A stretch of DNA of 15,712 nucleotides. Source: Sulfuricella sp. (GTDB lineage: Bacteria > Pseudomonadota > Gammaproteobacteria > Burkholderiales > Sulfuricellaceae). Shown here one piece after another: positions 1 through 7,719 of the stretch. The notes below the pieces were generated by a model. It did no database searches and was not told where the DNA came from. It saw only the letters and a program-made list of their open reading frames with translations. The stretch covers positions 1-15,712 of the forward strand of contig JAIOJM010000192.1 of the NCBI GenBank assembly GCA_019911785.1, written 5' to 3'. The translations under genes were made by a program, and so were the position numbers. Positions within the stretch are counted from its first letter, which is position 1. Every line of letters starts with the position of its first letter.

Positions 1-317
1 TGTTCCTGCTGCAAGCGCTTGATCTGCTCATCCAGTTTCACCTTGGCTTCCCCGGTCGCCTCTTGCGCTTTTTTCTTGAGCTCTTCCATTTTCGGGTTGA
101 TTTCATCCAGCTCCTTTTGCGCCTTGCCGACGAACTCGTCGCGCTCCTGCTTCGCGTAGTCCATGGCGGTGCCGATGGCCTCCTTGGCCTCCTTTTTCAC
201 GTCCTCGGTGCTCACTTTGGACGGGGGTCTGTCTTCTTCCTTCTTGCTGCAAGCCGATACGGCCAACAGGGAGCCCAACAGGAAGGCCAGCAACAAGCGG
301 TTCATGTTCGTTTTCAT
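1..317 (-). CDS. Lipoprotein, partial (C-terminus beyond window)
   Basis: The reading frame starts at ATG 317 and is still open at the left edge, giving 105 visible residues. The start follows an AGGAAA ribosome site. The N-terminus is a typical lipoprotein signal: MKTNMNR, a hydrophobic stretch (LLLAFLLGSLLAV) and the lipobox VSAC with Cys23. The mature part is very rich in Lys and Glu (KKEEDR, KKEAKEA, KAQKELDE, LKKKAQEA), predicting a long charged helix or coiled coil anchored to a membrane by lipid. It starts 43 bp after the gpgS-like gene, so it is probably the last visible gene of the osmolyte operon. I recognise no enzymatic family. A periplasmic structural or stress role is only a guess. 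Confidence 0.8.
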   Translation of the reverse strand, partial: MKTNMNRLLLAFLLGSLLAVSACSKKEEDRPPSKVSTEDVKKEAKEAIGTAMDYAKQERDEFVGKAQKELDEINPKMEELKKKAQEATGEAKVKLDEQIKRLQQE

Positions 318-360
318 TTCGAGTTTCCTTTCAAGTGTAATTTTTTATCCAGCGCCGCCA

Positions 361-1569
361 TTATTTGTTGTCCTCATCCACGGCCATTTTCAGCATTTCA
401 AAAATACCCGGGATGGCTGAGGTCACCCGGTTCCAGTTCGGGATGAGCGGCGTCGCCATCGGATTTTCCATGAATACCTGGGTTGCCATGGCGATGGCTC
501 TGGTAAACGCTTCCACCGCCATTGCCTCCTCGTGCCGGTCAAACTGGAGTCCGTTGATGGCCGCGTCGGCCTCGTATTTCAGGATCGTGTCCTCGGCCTG
601 CCGCAGGTAGGCTACGAGCAGGGATTTGAACAGGCCGTCGGAAAATACGACCCCTTCCGATGCCAGAGTCCTGAAGATGGATTTGCAGATATCCACCGTC
701 ATTTTCATCAAGCCTTTGCTGGCATCTTCGGCAGAGAGTACCTGATGTTTGTGTTCGTAGTTCGCGGCGATATCCACCTGGCAAACCCGGCGATGCGAAT
801 AGTTCCGGTGTACCTCGGCCAGGGAGCCGACCTCCAGCCCCCAGTCCCACGGGATTCTGTTCACCCGGGCCAGGTCAGTGATCATGCAGAACTCGCCAGA
901 GAGGGGGTAGCGGAAGCTGTCGAGAAAGTTGAGGAATTCATGCTGGCCGGTGAGCTGCTGGATGGCTCTGATCAGAGGCGTCATCAGCAGCCGGGTGACC
1001 CGCCCGTGTATTTTGTTCGAGACCCGGCTGTAGTAGCCCTTGCAGAAAACGTAGTCCAGGTTCGGATTGACCACGGGGTAGCACAGTCTCGCCAGCAGTT
1101 CGCGGCTGTAGGTGACGATATCGCAATCATGCAGGGCAATGACGTCGGACCGGCCCCGCGCAAGCACATACCCGTAGGCAAGCCATGCCGAGCGCCCCTT
1201 GCCGCGCTCACCCACATTGAATCCGTTGCGGGCGAACGTTTCGTATATTTCGCTGATCCTTTTGCCGTCATTGTGGATGATCTTGACTTCCGTCGATATC
1301 GGCGACATGAACTCCCGCACCCGCTGAAAATCTTTCTCCGAGCCCTTGTCGAGGACCAGCACGATTTCATTCAGATACTTTACCTTGGCGAGTTCCTGGA
1401 CGATTCCCGGCATGGCCGGCCCTTCGAACTCCGAATAAAGTGCCGGCAGCACCAGGGCCACAGGCCGGGCTCTCGAGAAGCCGTACAGCTCGGATTCCAG
1501 CCGCTCCAGCGAAGGTTTGCCGAGTTGATGGAGGGTCGTGATGATTCCTGTCTGGTGAAAATCGGACAT
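361..1569 (-). CDS. gpgS: Glucosyl-3-phosphoglycerate synthase-like glycosyltransferase (GT81/GT2 fold)
   Basis: 402 residues, ATG start with an AAGGAAA site upstream. The GT-A fold is visible: ALVLPALYSE (residues 38-47) begins the nucleotide-binding half, ERGKGRSAWL (121-130) matches the GKG loop, and HDCDIV (147-152) is the DxD metal/UDP-sugar motif. Further on are HGRVTRLLMTPL (188-199), PLSGEF (222-227) and WGLEVGSL (243-250), an order and wording seen in GpgS enzymes, followed by a His-containing YEHKHQ (271-276). Known GpgS enzymes move glucose from an NDP-glucose to 3-phosphoglycerate. The flanking galU and HAD phosphatase supply the donor and the next step, which supports this role. 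The C-terminal 100 residues are helical and not diagnostic. Sugar specificity (glucose or mannose) cannot be settled by eye. Confidence 0.72.
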   Translation of the reverse strand: MSDFHQTGIITTLHQLGKPSLERLESELYGFSRARPVALVLPALYSEFEGPAMPGIVQELAKVKYLNEIVLVLDKGSEKDFQRVREFMSPISTEVKIIHNDGKRISEIYETFARNGFNVGERGKGRSAWLAYGYVLARGRSDVIALHDCDIVTYSRELLARLCYPVVNPNLDYVFCKGYYSRVSNKIHGRVTRLLMTPLIRAIQQLTGQHEFLNFLDSFRYPLSGEFCMITDLARVNRIPWDWGLEVGSLAEVHRNYSHRRVCQVDIAANYEHKHQVLSAEDASKGLMKMTVDICKSIFRTLASEGVVFSDGLFKSLLVAYLRQAEDTILKYEADAAINGLQFDRHEEAMAVEAFTRAIAMATQVFMENPMATPLIPNWNRVTSAIPGIFEMLKMAVDEDNK

Positions 1570-1584
1570 GGCTTTTCCTTCAAT

Positions 1585-2289
1585 TTAGACGTGTTCGATA
1601 TCATCCCTGGTTTCTGCCGCACCCTTTTCCAGGGTTTCACGTTCGATCATCCGTCTCGCCGCGTCGATGCCGCCCACGCCAAAAGCGATGGAGAGCGCCA
1701 CCACAATTCCGCCAAAAATGATTGAAAAGGCAGCGAGCACGATGCTGGGCGCAATCTGGAGCTGTTCCATGGACATGGCCAGAATCAGTACCATCAACAA
1801 GGTGCGGATGGCCTTGGCAAGGAGCTTGGAGTAGTGATAGCCGCTGTTTACCGCGGCAATCAATACCCCCTGGCTGATGAATCCGGCAAGCACATAGCCG
1901 ATGATCAGGATCATCGCGGCGGAAAAAACACGGGGCACATAGCCGAAGAACTGCTCGACCAGACTGCCGATCGCCGGGATATTGAGGGCGCTCAGGCCGA
2001 TCATCAGGGTGACGATGATCAGCAGCCAGAAAATGATCGCGCCGAGGGTGGCGGATGGCTTGGCCCACAGGTCACCCTTGCGCATCAGCGTGGTAAAGCC
2101 CATGCGGTCAGACCAGCTGTCGAAGTTGATGGCTGTCAGGGATTTTATGAGTATGACCCTGACGATCCGGGCCAGAACGATGCCCAGCACCATGATCACA
2201 AGCATGGCCAGAAGGTTGGGCAAAAAAACCTTGAACTTGAGAAATACCTCTTGCAGGGGTTCGAGTATCAGGTTCAGAAAATCCATCAT
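1585..2289 (-). CDS. Small MscS-related membrane protein with conserved TM-helix repeats
   Basis: 234 residues; ATG 2289 (or the adjacent ATG 2286) follows AAGGAG at good spacing. There are about five membrane segments: LLAMLVIMVLGIVLARIVRV, IIFWLLIIVTLMIGLSAL, FSAAMILIIGYVLAGFI, TLLMVLILAMSMEQL and IVLAAFSIIFGGIVVALSIA. The first and third share the pattern of the conserved TM-helix repeat found in CmpX-type and other mechanosensitive-channel relatives. The final stretch ends AFGVGGIDAARRMI, resembling the pore-end Gly/Ala-rich turn of MscS. The soluble beta domain of true MscS is absent; only a 25-residue charged tail follows. It sits 11 bp after the MGS-like gene and 15 bp before gpgS. Its place between two osmolyte synthases suggests solute release or osmotic sensing; that role is inferred. 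Confidence 0.75.
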   Translation of the reverse strand: MMDFLNLILEPLQEVFLKFKVFLPNLLAMLVIMVLGIVLARIVRVILIKSLTAINFDSWSDRMGFTTLMRKGDLWAKPSATLGAIIFWLLIIVTLMIGLSALNIPAIGSLVEQFFGYVPRVFSAAMILIIGYVLAGFISQGVLIAAVNSGYHYSKLLAKAIRTLLMVLILAMSMEQLQIAPSIVLAAFSIIFGGIVVALSIAFGVGGIDAARRMIERETLEKGAAETRDDIEHV

Positions 2290-2300
2290 GATTTATCTCC

Positions 2301-3566
2301 TTAAAATTGTTTCCAGCTGGTGACGAGGTAGTCCTTGTTGTTTTCAAATTCCAGGCAGAGTTTTTCGATCTCGGCTTCTGCCTCATGCCCTTCCATGTAT
2401 TCGGCCGCCAGGATGAACGATGCGGTTTTTCCCAAATAAAGCGGGGTCAGGGACTTGATCAGGTGTTCGGCCGGCAGTTTCTTCTGGTGGAAAGCGATGG
2501 CGTAATCGTAGATGACCCGTGTCCACAACCCGATGGGAAAGCAGAACTCACTGTCGGCCAAGGCGCCCAGCCGTTCCACTTCCCTGAAATCCCCGGCACC
2601 GAGGATTTCGAGCCAAATCTCGCGCAGGTTTTTCAGGCCTTCCCGGAACAGGTTCAACATCCTGGCGGTATTGACGTTGACGTGTTCGAGCCCGACGGTG
2701 TATTCGAAGCCGAAGGTCGGTACCGGCTCGGACCCGCGGATGGGCGCCCAGGTATTTGCGTAGCCCTCCATCAGGTCGAAGGTGGCGCTCACCACCTGGT
2801 AGAGCATGCTGCTCAGGTCGGCACCGGGATCCTTGGCGTCGTGAATCTTGGCGCCGAGAAAGGACTGGGCGACCTTGAAGCCGTTCGCGATCGCCGTCGT
2901 GGTCATCCAGATGTCGATGCCGAAGCGCGCGACATCCGATTGCCAGACGTCCTTGGTCAGGTAGAACTGCGCCAGCCGGCCGGAAAAACCGAAATCCCCG
3001 CCTATCGGCTGCCGCACCCGCTTGCCATAAAGGGCACGGGTGAGGGGGTAGACGATGCTGTTGGTGATGGTCCCGTCGAATTTGTGCCGGTGGTAGAGCG
3101 GGGTCACGTAGTCAAAGCCGCCGATCAGTACCGGTTTCACCAGCAGCTCGATCCACTCGGGTGTGATGCTCCTGAGATCGGAATCGACCACCACGCAGGC
3201 CTTTGCGTCCAGCGTCTGGGCGATTTCGAAAATGCTGCGAAAGGCGCTTCCCTTGCCGGGGATGCCCTCATAGGGGAACGCGATCTTGGAAATCGGCTCC
3301 ACCCGGTGATGCAGGAGGATGGCGCTGAAGTCCTCGATCGATGCGTTCTGCACTACCTCCGTGGTGCCGTCGCTGGAGCCGCCGTCGGAATTCACGATCA
3401 CCGCGCGGTGCGAGGGGAAGTACTTGGCCAGACCGGCCTGCACCGCACGCACGACATGGCCGATGGTTCTTGCGTTATTGAAGCTCGGGATGCCGACAAT
3501 GATGTCGGCAGCCCCGATCTTCCCGATCTGGTCATGCACCTCTGCTCTGAAGGTAATGTCATTCAT
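2301..3566 (-). CDS. Mannosylglycerate/glucosylglycerate synthase-like glycosyltransferase
   Basis: 421 residues, ATG start 13 bp after the upstream stop and no clear ribosome site, so translation is probably coupled. GT-A motifs in order: ADIIVGIPSFNNARTIG (20-36), VNSDGGSSDGT (58-68), the GKG loop in GIPGKGSAFRS (101-111), the DxD motif VVVDSDLRS (125-133), QPIGGDFGFSG (186-196) and FGIDIWMTTTA (215-225), then AKIHDAKDPGADL (239-251). The QP(I/L)GG, GID and late His elements have the order and spacing I associate with the single-step mannosylglycerate synthase of family GT78 and related glucosylglycerate synthases, which glycosylate D-glycerate directly. It could instead be a second phosphoglycerate-type synthase. 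The cluster would then hold two routes to the same solute. Confidence 0.68.
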   Translation of the reverse strand: MNDITFRAEVHDQIGKIGAADIIVGIPSFNNARTIGHVVRAVQAGLAKYFPSHRAVIVNSDGGSSDGTTEVVQNASIEDFSAILLHHRVEPISKIAFPYEGIPGKGSAFRSIFEIAQTLDAKACVVVDSDLRSITPEWIELLVKPVLIGGFDYVTPLYHRHKFDGTITNSIVYPLTRALYGKRVRQPIGGDFGFSGRLAQFYLTKDVWQSDVARFGIDIWMTTTAIANGFKVAQSFLGAKIHDAKDPGADLSSMLYQVVSATFDLMEGYANTWAPIRGSEPVPTFGFEYTVGLEHVNVNTARMLNLFREGLKNLREIWLEILGAGDFREVERLGALADSEFCFPIGLWTRVIYDYAIAFHQKKLPAEHLIKSLTPLYLGKTASFILAAEYMEGHEAEAEIEKLCLEFENNKDYLVTSWKQF

Positions 3567-3579
3567 CGTTTGGCATCGG

Positions 3580-5721
3580 TTACTTTTCCAGCAGGATGAT
3601 CTGGAGGTCCATGACGTTCGTCCCCGTCGGCCCGGTCATGAAATGGCTGCGCTCCCCTGACAAGGCATCGAGTTGTTGAAAGAATCCATAGGAGTTGTTG
3701 TCGTCAAGGTAGGCGGCAGGGCCTATCCCTAGACGGCGCGCCCGTCCGGCCGTGTTGCCGTCGACCAGTGCGCCGGCGGCATCCGTCGGCCCGTCGCCGC
3801 CGTCCGTGCCGGCGGAAAGCAGGGTCACCCCGGATTGCCCGGCGATCTCCAGGGCAAAGGCCAGGGCAAGCTCCTGGTTTCTGCCCCCTTTCCCCGTTCC
3901 CCTGACGGTGACCGTGGTTTCGCCGCCGAACAGCAGGCAGCGCCGTTCGCCCGCTTTCAAACCGGCTAGCGTCTTGCGTGCGGTAACTGCCAGGAAGCGT
4001 GCGGCGTCGCGCGCTTCACCCTGGAGTTCGGCGGTGACGATCTCCGCGGCTAACCCGAGTTGCCGGGCCTTTTCCTGCGCCGCCGCCAGAGCCCGGCCGA
4101 TCCCGCCGACAATCACGTTCCGGGTTCCGGGCAGGCAGGGTTCGCCGTCCTTTACCGTTTCCGGCTCCAGTCCGGCGACACCCCGTTGCAGATAATTCAA
4201 GACGCGCACGGGTATCCTTTCCTTCAGCCCGTATTTCTCGATCACGGACCAGGCATAGTCAAAGCTTGATCCGTCCGGCGCGGTCGGCCCGGAAGCGATG
4301 ACGTCGAGCCGGTCGCCGATCACGTCGGAAAGAATCATCGTCACCAGCTGCGCCGGGTAGGCGGCCTGTGCGAGCCTGCCGCCTTTGACCGCCGAAAGAT
4401 GCTTGCGCACGGCGTTCAGCTCGCCGATGGCCGCGCCGGCTTTCAGCAGCAAAGCGGTCACTTCCTGCTTGTCTTGCAGCGTCACCCCCGCGACAGGCGC
4501 GACCAGAAGCGCTGACGCGCCGCCCGAGAGAAGGCAAATCACCAGCGTCCTCTCGTCAGCGACCCGCACCATGTCCAATATGCGCTGCGCGCCCTCTACC
4601 CCGGCCTCATTCGGCACCGGGTGGGAAGCCTCGATCTGCCCGACCCTGCCCAGGCTTGCCGCGTGGCCTTCTTTCACGACAATCAGCCCGGCGGAAATCC
4701 GTTCGCCGAGCAAGGTTTCCATGGCCAATGCCATGCGCGCCGTGGCCTTCCCCGCACCGACCACGACGATGCGGCTAAAGTCTTCAAGCGGGTACGCGGT
4801 GCCGGCAACAGTCAGGCAGTCGTTCTCAAGCTTTGCGGCATTGAGCACGGCCTGGTAGGGATCGACTGCGGCAAGGGCGGCGCTGAAAATATGGGTAAGA
4901 ATCGATGACGGCGTTTCTTCTCCGGCATTCCCGGCTGATAGCAATTGCAGTACCGCTTCGTTCCAGCCCTGCGGCCCGGGGCCTTGCGTCTTCATCAGCC
5001 CGGCTATGGCGATGCGGGAATCAAAACTTCCGTCCTCGTGCCGGATCAGCACCGGGCGATCCACCGCCTGGAGCAAGGGCAGGTCGTTCAGGCTGTCACC
5101 CAGCCCGATGCTGGAGATTTCGCCATGCTCGCGCTCGTAGAGCGCCTTCAGGGTTTTCACGGCAAGGCCCTTGTCGTGTTTGCCCATGATGTGGAAAACC
5201 CGCCCCTGGGTCCAGTGCAGGCCGGCGTCTTCTATGGCCTGCAGAAAACGCGCGTCAGGCGCGCCATCGAAGACGAAAGGTTCGTCGAAATCACGCTGCT
5301 TGGACAGGATCGCGTCATCGCAGGAGAGGCCCGTCAACTCGGCGACCTCCTCCGCCGTCATGTCGGCAAAGCCGCGTACATTTGCCCCCAGCCGTTCCCG
5401 GAGAGCAACGAAGTGGCGCCTGATCTCTGCATAGGGCATGCCGAGAATGATGCGCTGATAGCCCTCCGCCGGGTCAACCGGCGCGGAGAAGTAGCCCTGT
5501 GGAATGAAGATTCCGCCACCGTTTTCGGTAATGAAAGGGTGGAAGTTGTGCATGCGCTGGCGACAAGCTTCGATTTCAGCGCGCGTTTTGCTGGAACAGA
5601 GAACCAGCGGAACGCCGTGCGCCTGAATCAGGCTCAAGGCCGGCAGCGCGTCATTGAAGGAATACCTCACCGCATCGAGCAAGGTTCCGTCCAGATCGCT
5701 GAATATGACGGTTTTTGGCAT
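3580..5721 (-). CDS. Fusion of MpgP-type HAD phosphatase and MOFRL-type glycerate kinase
   Basis: 713 residues, far longer than either family alone. Residues 1-265 are a HAD-IIB phosphatase of the mannosyl-3-phosphoglycerate phosphatase type: nucleophile motif SDLDGTLLD (8-16), motif II LCSSKTRAE (41-49), family-typical FITENGGGIF (63-72), KGLAVK (184-189) and the metal motif GLGDSLND (206-213). After a linker (about 265-275) comes a complete class II glycerate kinase: GAGKA (322-326), LLSGGASALL (397-406), NAVRKHLSAVKGGRLA (436-451), SDVIGDRLDVIASGPT (465-480), then the MOFRL domain with GGETTVTV (599-606), GKGGRNQEL (610-618) and AGTDGGDGPTDA (637-648). The phosphatase should yield glycosylglycerate; this kinase class usually forms 2-phosphoglycerate from glycerate. 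It starts 16 bp after galU. The start region is duplicated at 7484-7701. Confidence 0.85.
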   Translation of the reverse strand: MPKTVIFSDLDGTLLDAVRYSFNDALPALSLIQAHGVPLVLCSSKTRAEIEACRQRMHNFHPFITENGGGIFIPQGYFSAPVDPAEGYQRIILGMPYAEIRRHFVALRERLGANVRGFADMTAEEVAELTGLSCDDAILSKQRDFDEPFVFDGAPDARFLQAIEDAGLHWTQGRVFHIMGKHDKGLAVKTLKALYEREHGEISSIGLGDSLNDLPLLQAVDRPVLIRHEDGSFDSRIAIAGLMKTQGPGPQGWNEAVLQLLSAGNAGEETPSSILTHIFSAALAAVDPYQAVLNAAKLENDCLTVAGTAYPLEDFSRIVVVGAGKATARMALAMETLLGERISAGLIVVKEGHAASLGRVGQIEASHPVPNEAGVEGAQRILDMVRVADERTLVICLLSGGASALLVAPVAGVTLQDKQEVTALLLKAGAAIGELNAVRKHLSAVKGGRLAQAAYPAQLVTMILSDVIGDRLDVIASGPTAPDGSSFDYAWSVIEKYGLKERIPVRVLNYLQRGVAGLEPETVKDGEPCLPGTRNVIVGGIGRALAAAQEKARQLGLAAEIVTAELQGEARDAARFLAVTARKTLAGLKAGERRCLLFGGETTVTVRGTGKGGRNQELALAFALEIAGQSGVTLLSAGTDGGDGPTDAAGALVDGNTAGRARRLGIGPAAYLDDNNSYGFFQQLDALSGERSHFMTGPTGTNVMDLQIILLEK

Positions 5722-5878
5722 TTGCCCCTCTTGGTGTTTATTTCAACGTCGCCAGATAGGCGGCAAACTCCTCGCGCAAATCTTCATGTTTCAGGCCAAA
5801 GGCCACCTGTGCCTTGAGGTAACCCAGCTTTGAGCCGCAATCGTAACGGGTGCCGTTGAAGCGATAGGCCAACAGTTT
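5504..5878. repeat. Parent copy of the duplicated galU/HAD-phosphatase junction
   Basis: These 375 bp cover the first 72 codons of the phosphatase-kinase gene, the 16-bp spacer and the last 46 or so codons of galU. They match 7484-7860 in the same orientation with nine substitutions and a 2-bp insertion in the spacer, by manual alignment. Matching stops abruptly at both ends. Confidence 0.95.
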
Positions 5879-6604
5879 CTCTTCCTGCAGCAGCGCGGCG
5901 ATGCCGTCCGTCAGCTGGATTTCGCCCCCCGCGCCCGCCTGCGCTCGCGCCAAATGGTAGAAAATGCGCGATGTCAGGATATAGCGGCCGACCACGGCCA
6001 GGGTCGAAGGGGCGTCTTCCGGGCGAGGTTTCTCGACGAGGCCGTTCACCTGCTCCACGCCCGGTTCCAGATAGGTTGCGCTGACGATGCCGTACTGGCC
6101 CGTTTGTTCGCGGGGCACGTCCTGTACGCCCAGCACGGAACACTGGTGGCGCTCGTACACATCCACCATCTGCTTGATGACAGGGGGCTCGCCATCGATC
6201 AGGTCATCCGCGAGAATCACCGCGAAAGGCTCGTCCTGCACGACCGGCTGTGCGCACAGCACGGCATGGCCCAGTCCGAGCGCCTCGGACTGGCGGATGT
6301 AGATGCAGTTCACGTGTTTCGGGATGACATCCTGCACCGCGCGCAGCAGTTCCTGCTTGCCGCGTGCGGCGAGTTCCGCCTCCACTTCGTAAGCGGTGTC
6401 GAAATGATCTTCTATGGCGCGCTTGTTGCGCCCGGTGATGAACACCATATCGGTGATTCCGGCCTCTACCGCTTCTTCCACGGCATACTGGATCAGCGGC
6501 TTGTCCACCACCGGCATCATCTCTTTTGGGCTGGCCTTGGTGGCAGGCAGGAAACGGCTGCCCAGACCGGCCACCGGGAATACGGCTTTGGTGATTCTTT
6601 TCAT
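5738..6604 (-). CDS. galU: UTP--glucose-1-phosphate uridylyltransferase
   Basis: 288 residues from ATG 6604, which follows AAGGAGG with 8-nt spacing; a TTG just before it at 6607 is the less likely start. The protein makes UDP-glucose from UTP and glucose 1-phosphate. The N-terminus carries the nucleotidyltransferase signature [20 protein letters not shown] with the following [17 protein letters not shown], then [16 protein letters not shown], the metal-site [22 protein letters not shown] and a C-terminal [15 protein letters not shown]. Length and motif order match full-length GalU. It lies 13 bp after marR and just before the phosphatase-kinase fusion, so here it probably feeds the two glycosyltransferases rather than only envelope sugar synthesis. 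Its 3' end is one half of the duplicated junction. Confidence 0.95.
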   Translation of the reverse strand: MKRITKAVFPVAGLGSRFLPATKASPKEMMPVVDKPLIQYAVEEAVEAGITDMVFITGRNKRAIEDHFDTAYEVEAELAARGKQELLRAVQDVIPKHVNCIYIRQSEALGLGHAVLCAQPVVQDEPFAVILADDLIDGEPPVIKQMVDVYERHQCSVLGVQDVPREQTGQYGIVSATYLEPGVEQVNGLVEKPRPEDAPSTLAVVGRYILTSRIFYHLARAQAGAGGEIQLTDGIAALLQEEKLLAYRFNGTRYDCGSKLGYLKAQVAFGLKHEDLREEFAAYLATLK

Positions 6605-6617
6605 CAATTGTGCCTCC

Positions 6618-7124
6618 TTATTTTGGTTCGGATAAAATCAGGTCTGAAAGCGGTTTCATGGCAGCTTCCTTGTCCCTGACCCCGATCTCATCGAGCACCT
6701 GAGCGAGGCTCCTGTTCAGGTTGTCCAGCTCCTCGTCCGGCAGTCGATTGAGGGCTTCCGGAAGTACGCCCCGCACTGGCTGCGGAGCGCCTGCGACAAT
6801 TCGCATCCCTTCATCGGTGAGGAACAAGCGGACTATCCGCTGGTCAGGGTCATTGCGCTCCCTTCGAATCAGGTTGCGTTTCGCCAACTTGTCGAGCAGG
6901 TTGCTTGCCGTCGAAAGATGCAGTGACATGGCCTTGGCGAGATCGGAAACCCGCTGCCCGGGATGTCCCGCCACCTCTCTCAGCGCCCACAACTGGGCTC
7001 CGCTCAGCCCGCATTGATCCTCGATCCGGCGGAAGTGCTGCTGCGCCGAACTGAAGATTTGACGGAATTTTTTCAGCGCTTCCAGCGATTTCTCGCGCAA
7101 ACCGGATTCCTGGGTGGCCTTCAT
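6618..7124 (-). CDS. MarR-family transcriptional regulator, first gene of the osmolyte operon
   Basis: 168 residues from ATG 7124; an in-frame TTG at 7151 would add nine residues. Neither start has a good ribosome site. I prefer the ATG because the predicted promoter would leave almost no leader before the TTG. The winged-helix domain is clear: [19 protein letters not shown], then the helix-turn-helix [20 protein letters not shown], then the wing with [20 protein letters not shown], the DxR-type motif of MarR proteins. Flanking helices ([18 protein letters not shown], and [20 protein letters not shown]) would form the dimer interface. MarR proteins usually repress their own operon and let go on binding a small molecule. 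A palindrome in the predicted promoter fits autoregulation. The ligand is unknown. Confidence 0.85.
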   Translation of the reverse strand: MKATQESGLREKSLEALKKFRQIFSSAQQHFRRIEDQCGLSGAQLWALREVAGHPGQRVSDLAKAMSLHLSTASNLLDKLAKRNLIRRERNDPDQRIVRLFLTDEGMRIVAGAPQPVRGVLPEALNRLPDEELDNLNRSLAQVLDEIGVRDKEAAMKPLSDLILSEPK

Positions 7125-7161
7125 GCGGGTTCGAGTCGATTCGTTTTCCAACGGGGTTATA

Positions 7162-7190
7162 AATATATTTGTACAAAACTATTTTTACAA
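7162..7190 (-). promoter_or_regulatory. Predicted sigma-70 promoter of the marR-galU operon
   Basis: On the minus strand, TTGTAA (7190-7185) and TATATT (7167-7162) are separated by exactly 17 bp, a near-ideal -35/-10 pair in an AT-rich patch. Transcription would begin near 7155. No other candidate between here and the repeat region is as good. Confidence 0.6.
7168..7177. promoter_or_regulatory. Candidate MarR operator TTTGTACAAA
   Basis: A perfect 10-bp palindrome, TTTGTACAAA, fills the part of the promoter spacer next to the -10 box. A regulator bound here would block RNA polymerase. MarR dimers typically bind short palindromes overlapping their own promoters. That this protein binds this site is inferred. 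Confidence 0.5.
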
Positions 7191-7281
7191 TGCCTAATTT
7201 TTGATTATTCCTCAAGTCTTTTTCAACCTAAAATCCCTCAGTTCATTCACCGCAGAGCCAAAAGTAGGCGCCTCTAGGCGA

Positions 7282-7390
7282 CACAGAGGCACAGAGAAAA
7301 CAATAGGTTGCAGGAAGACTTACCGTCACCAAACGGGTGAATGATGTACACAGGACTTTTCTCTTGTTTTTTCAACTCTGTGCCTCTGTG
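7282..7390. repeat. Inverted-repeat element with 15-bp perfect arms
   Basis: CACAGAGGCACAGAG at 7282-7296 is the exact reverse complement of 7376-7390, with 79 bp between. Sequences rich in CACAGAGGCACAGAG are familiar to me as scattered intergenic repeats in proteobacteria. The enclosed minus-strand frame reads SPVYIIHPFGDGKSSCNLL but has no start or length supporting a gene. It is probably a small repeat or the edge of a lost insertion. It lies between the marR promoter and the duplicated fragment. Confidence 0.65.
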
Positions 7391-7483
7391 GTTAACTTTT
7401 CCAGGTTCAACAGCATTATCGCGTCGCCCGGGCAGAGTCGCGTTCGGTCGAGGCCAATATGCTTTCGTTCGGCACCGACCAGG

Positions 7484-7701
7484 ATGAAGATTCCGCCACC
7501 GTTTTCGGTAATGAAAGGGTGGAAGTTGTGCATGCGCTGGCGACAAGCTTCGATTTCAGCGCGCGTTTTGCTGGAACAGAGAACCGGCGGAACGCCGTGC
7601 GCCTGGATCAGGCTCAAGGCCGGCAGCGCGTCATTGAAGGAATACCTCACCGCATCGAGCAAGGTTCCGTCCAGATCGCTAAATATGACGGTTTTTGGCA
7701 T
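7484..7701 (-). pseudogene. 5' fragment of the HAD phosphatase-kinase gene
   Basis: Starting at ATG 7701, 72 codons match the N-terminus of the 713-residue fusion protein, including SDLDGTLLD and the SSKTRAE motif. The only amino-acid change is Leu39 to Pro. Homology then stops in FITENGGGIFI and the frame continues into unrelated sequence to a stop at 7372, for 109 codons in all. The metal motif GDSLND and the entire kinase are missing, so phosphatase activity is not expected. If made, it would be a chimeric peptide of no obvious function. Confidence 0.9.
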
Positions 7702-7719
7702 TTGCCCCTCTTGTGGTGT

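Noticed and set aside
2307..3599. 430-codon plus-strand frame opposite the MGS-like gene
   Set aside because: Antisense shadow; the minus-strand protein has clear glycosyltransferase motifs and this one has none.
7372..7701. 109-codon frame as an intact small HAD protein
   Set aside because: Only the first 72 codons match the phosphatase; the metal-binding motif is missing and the rest is unrelated read-through.
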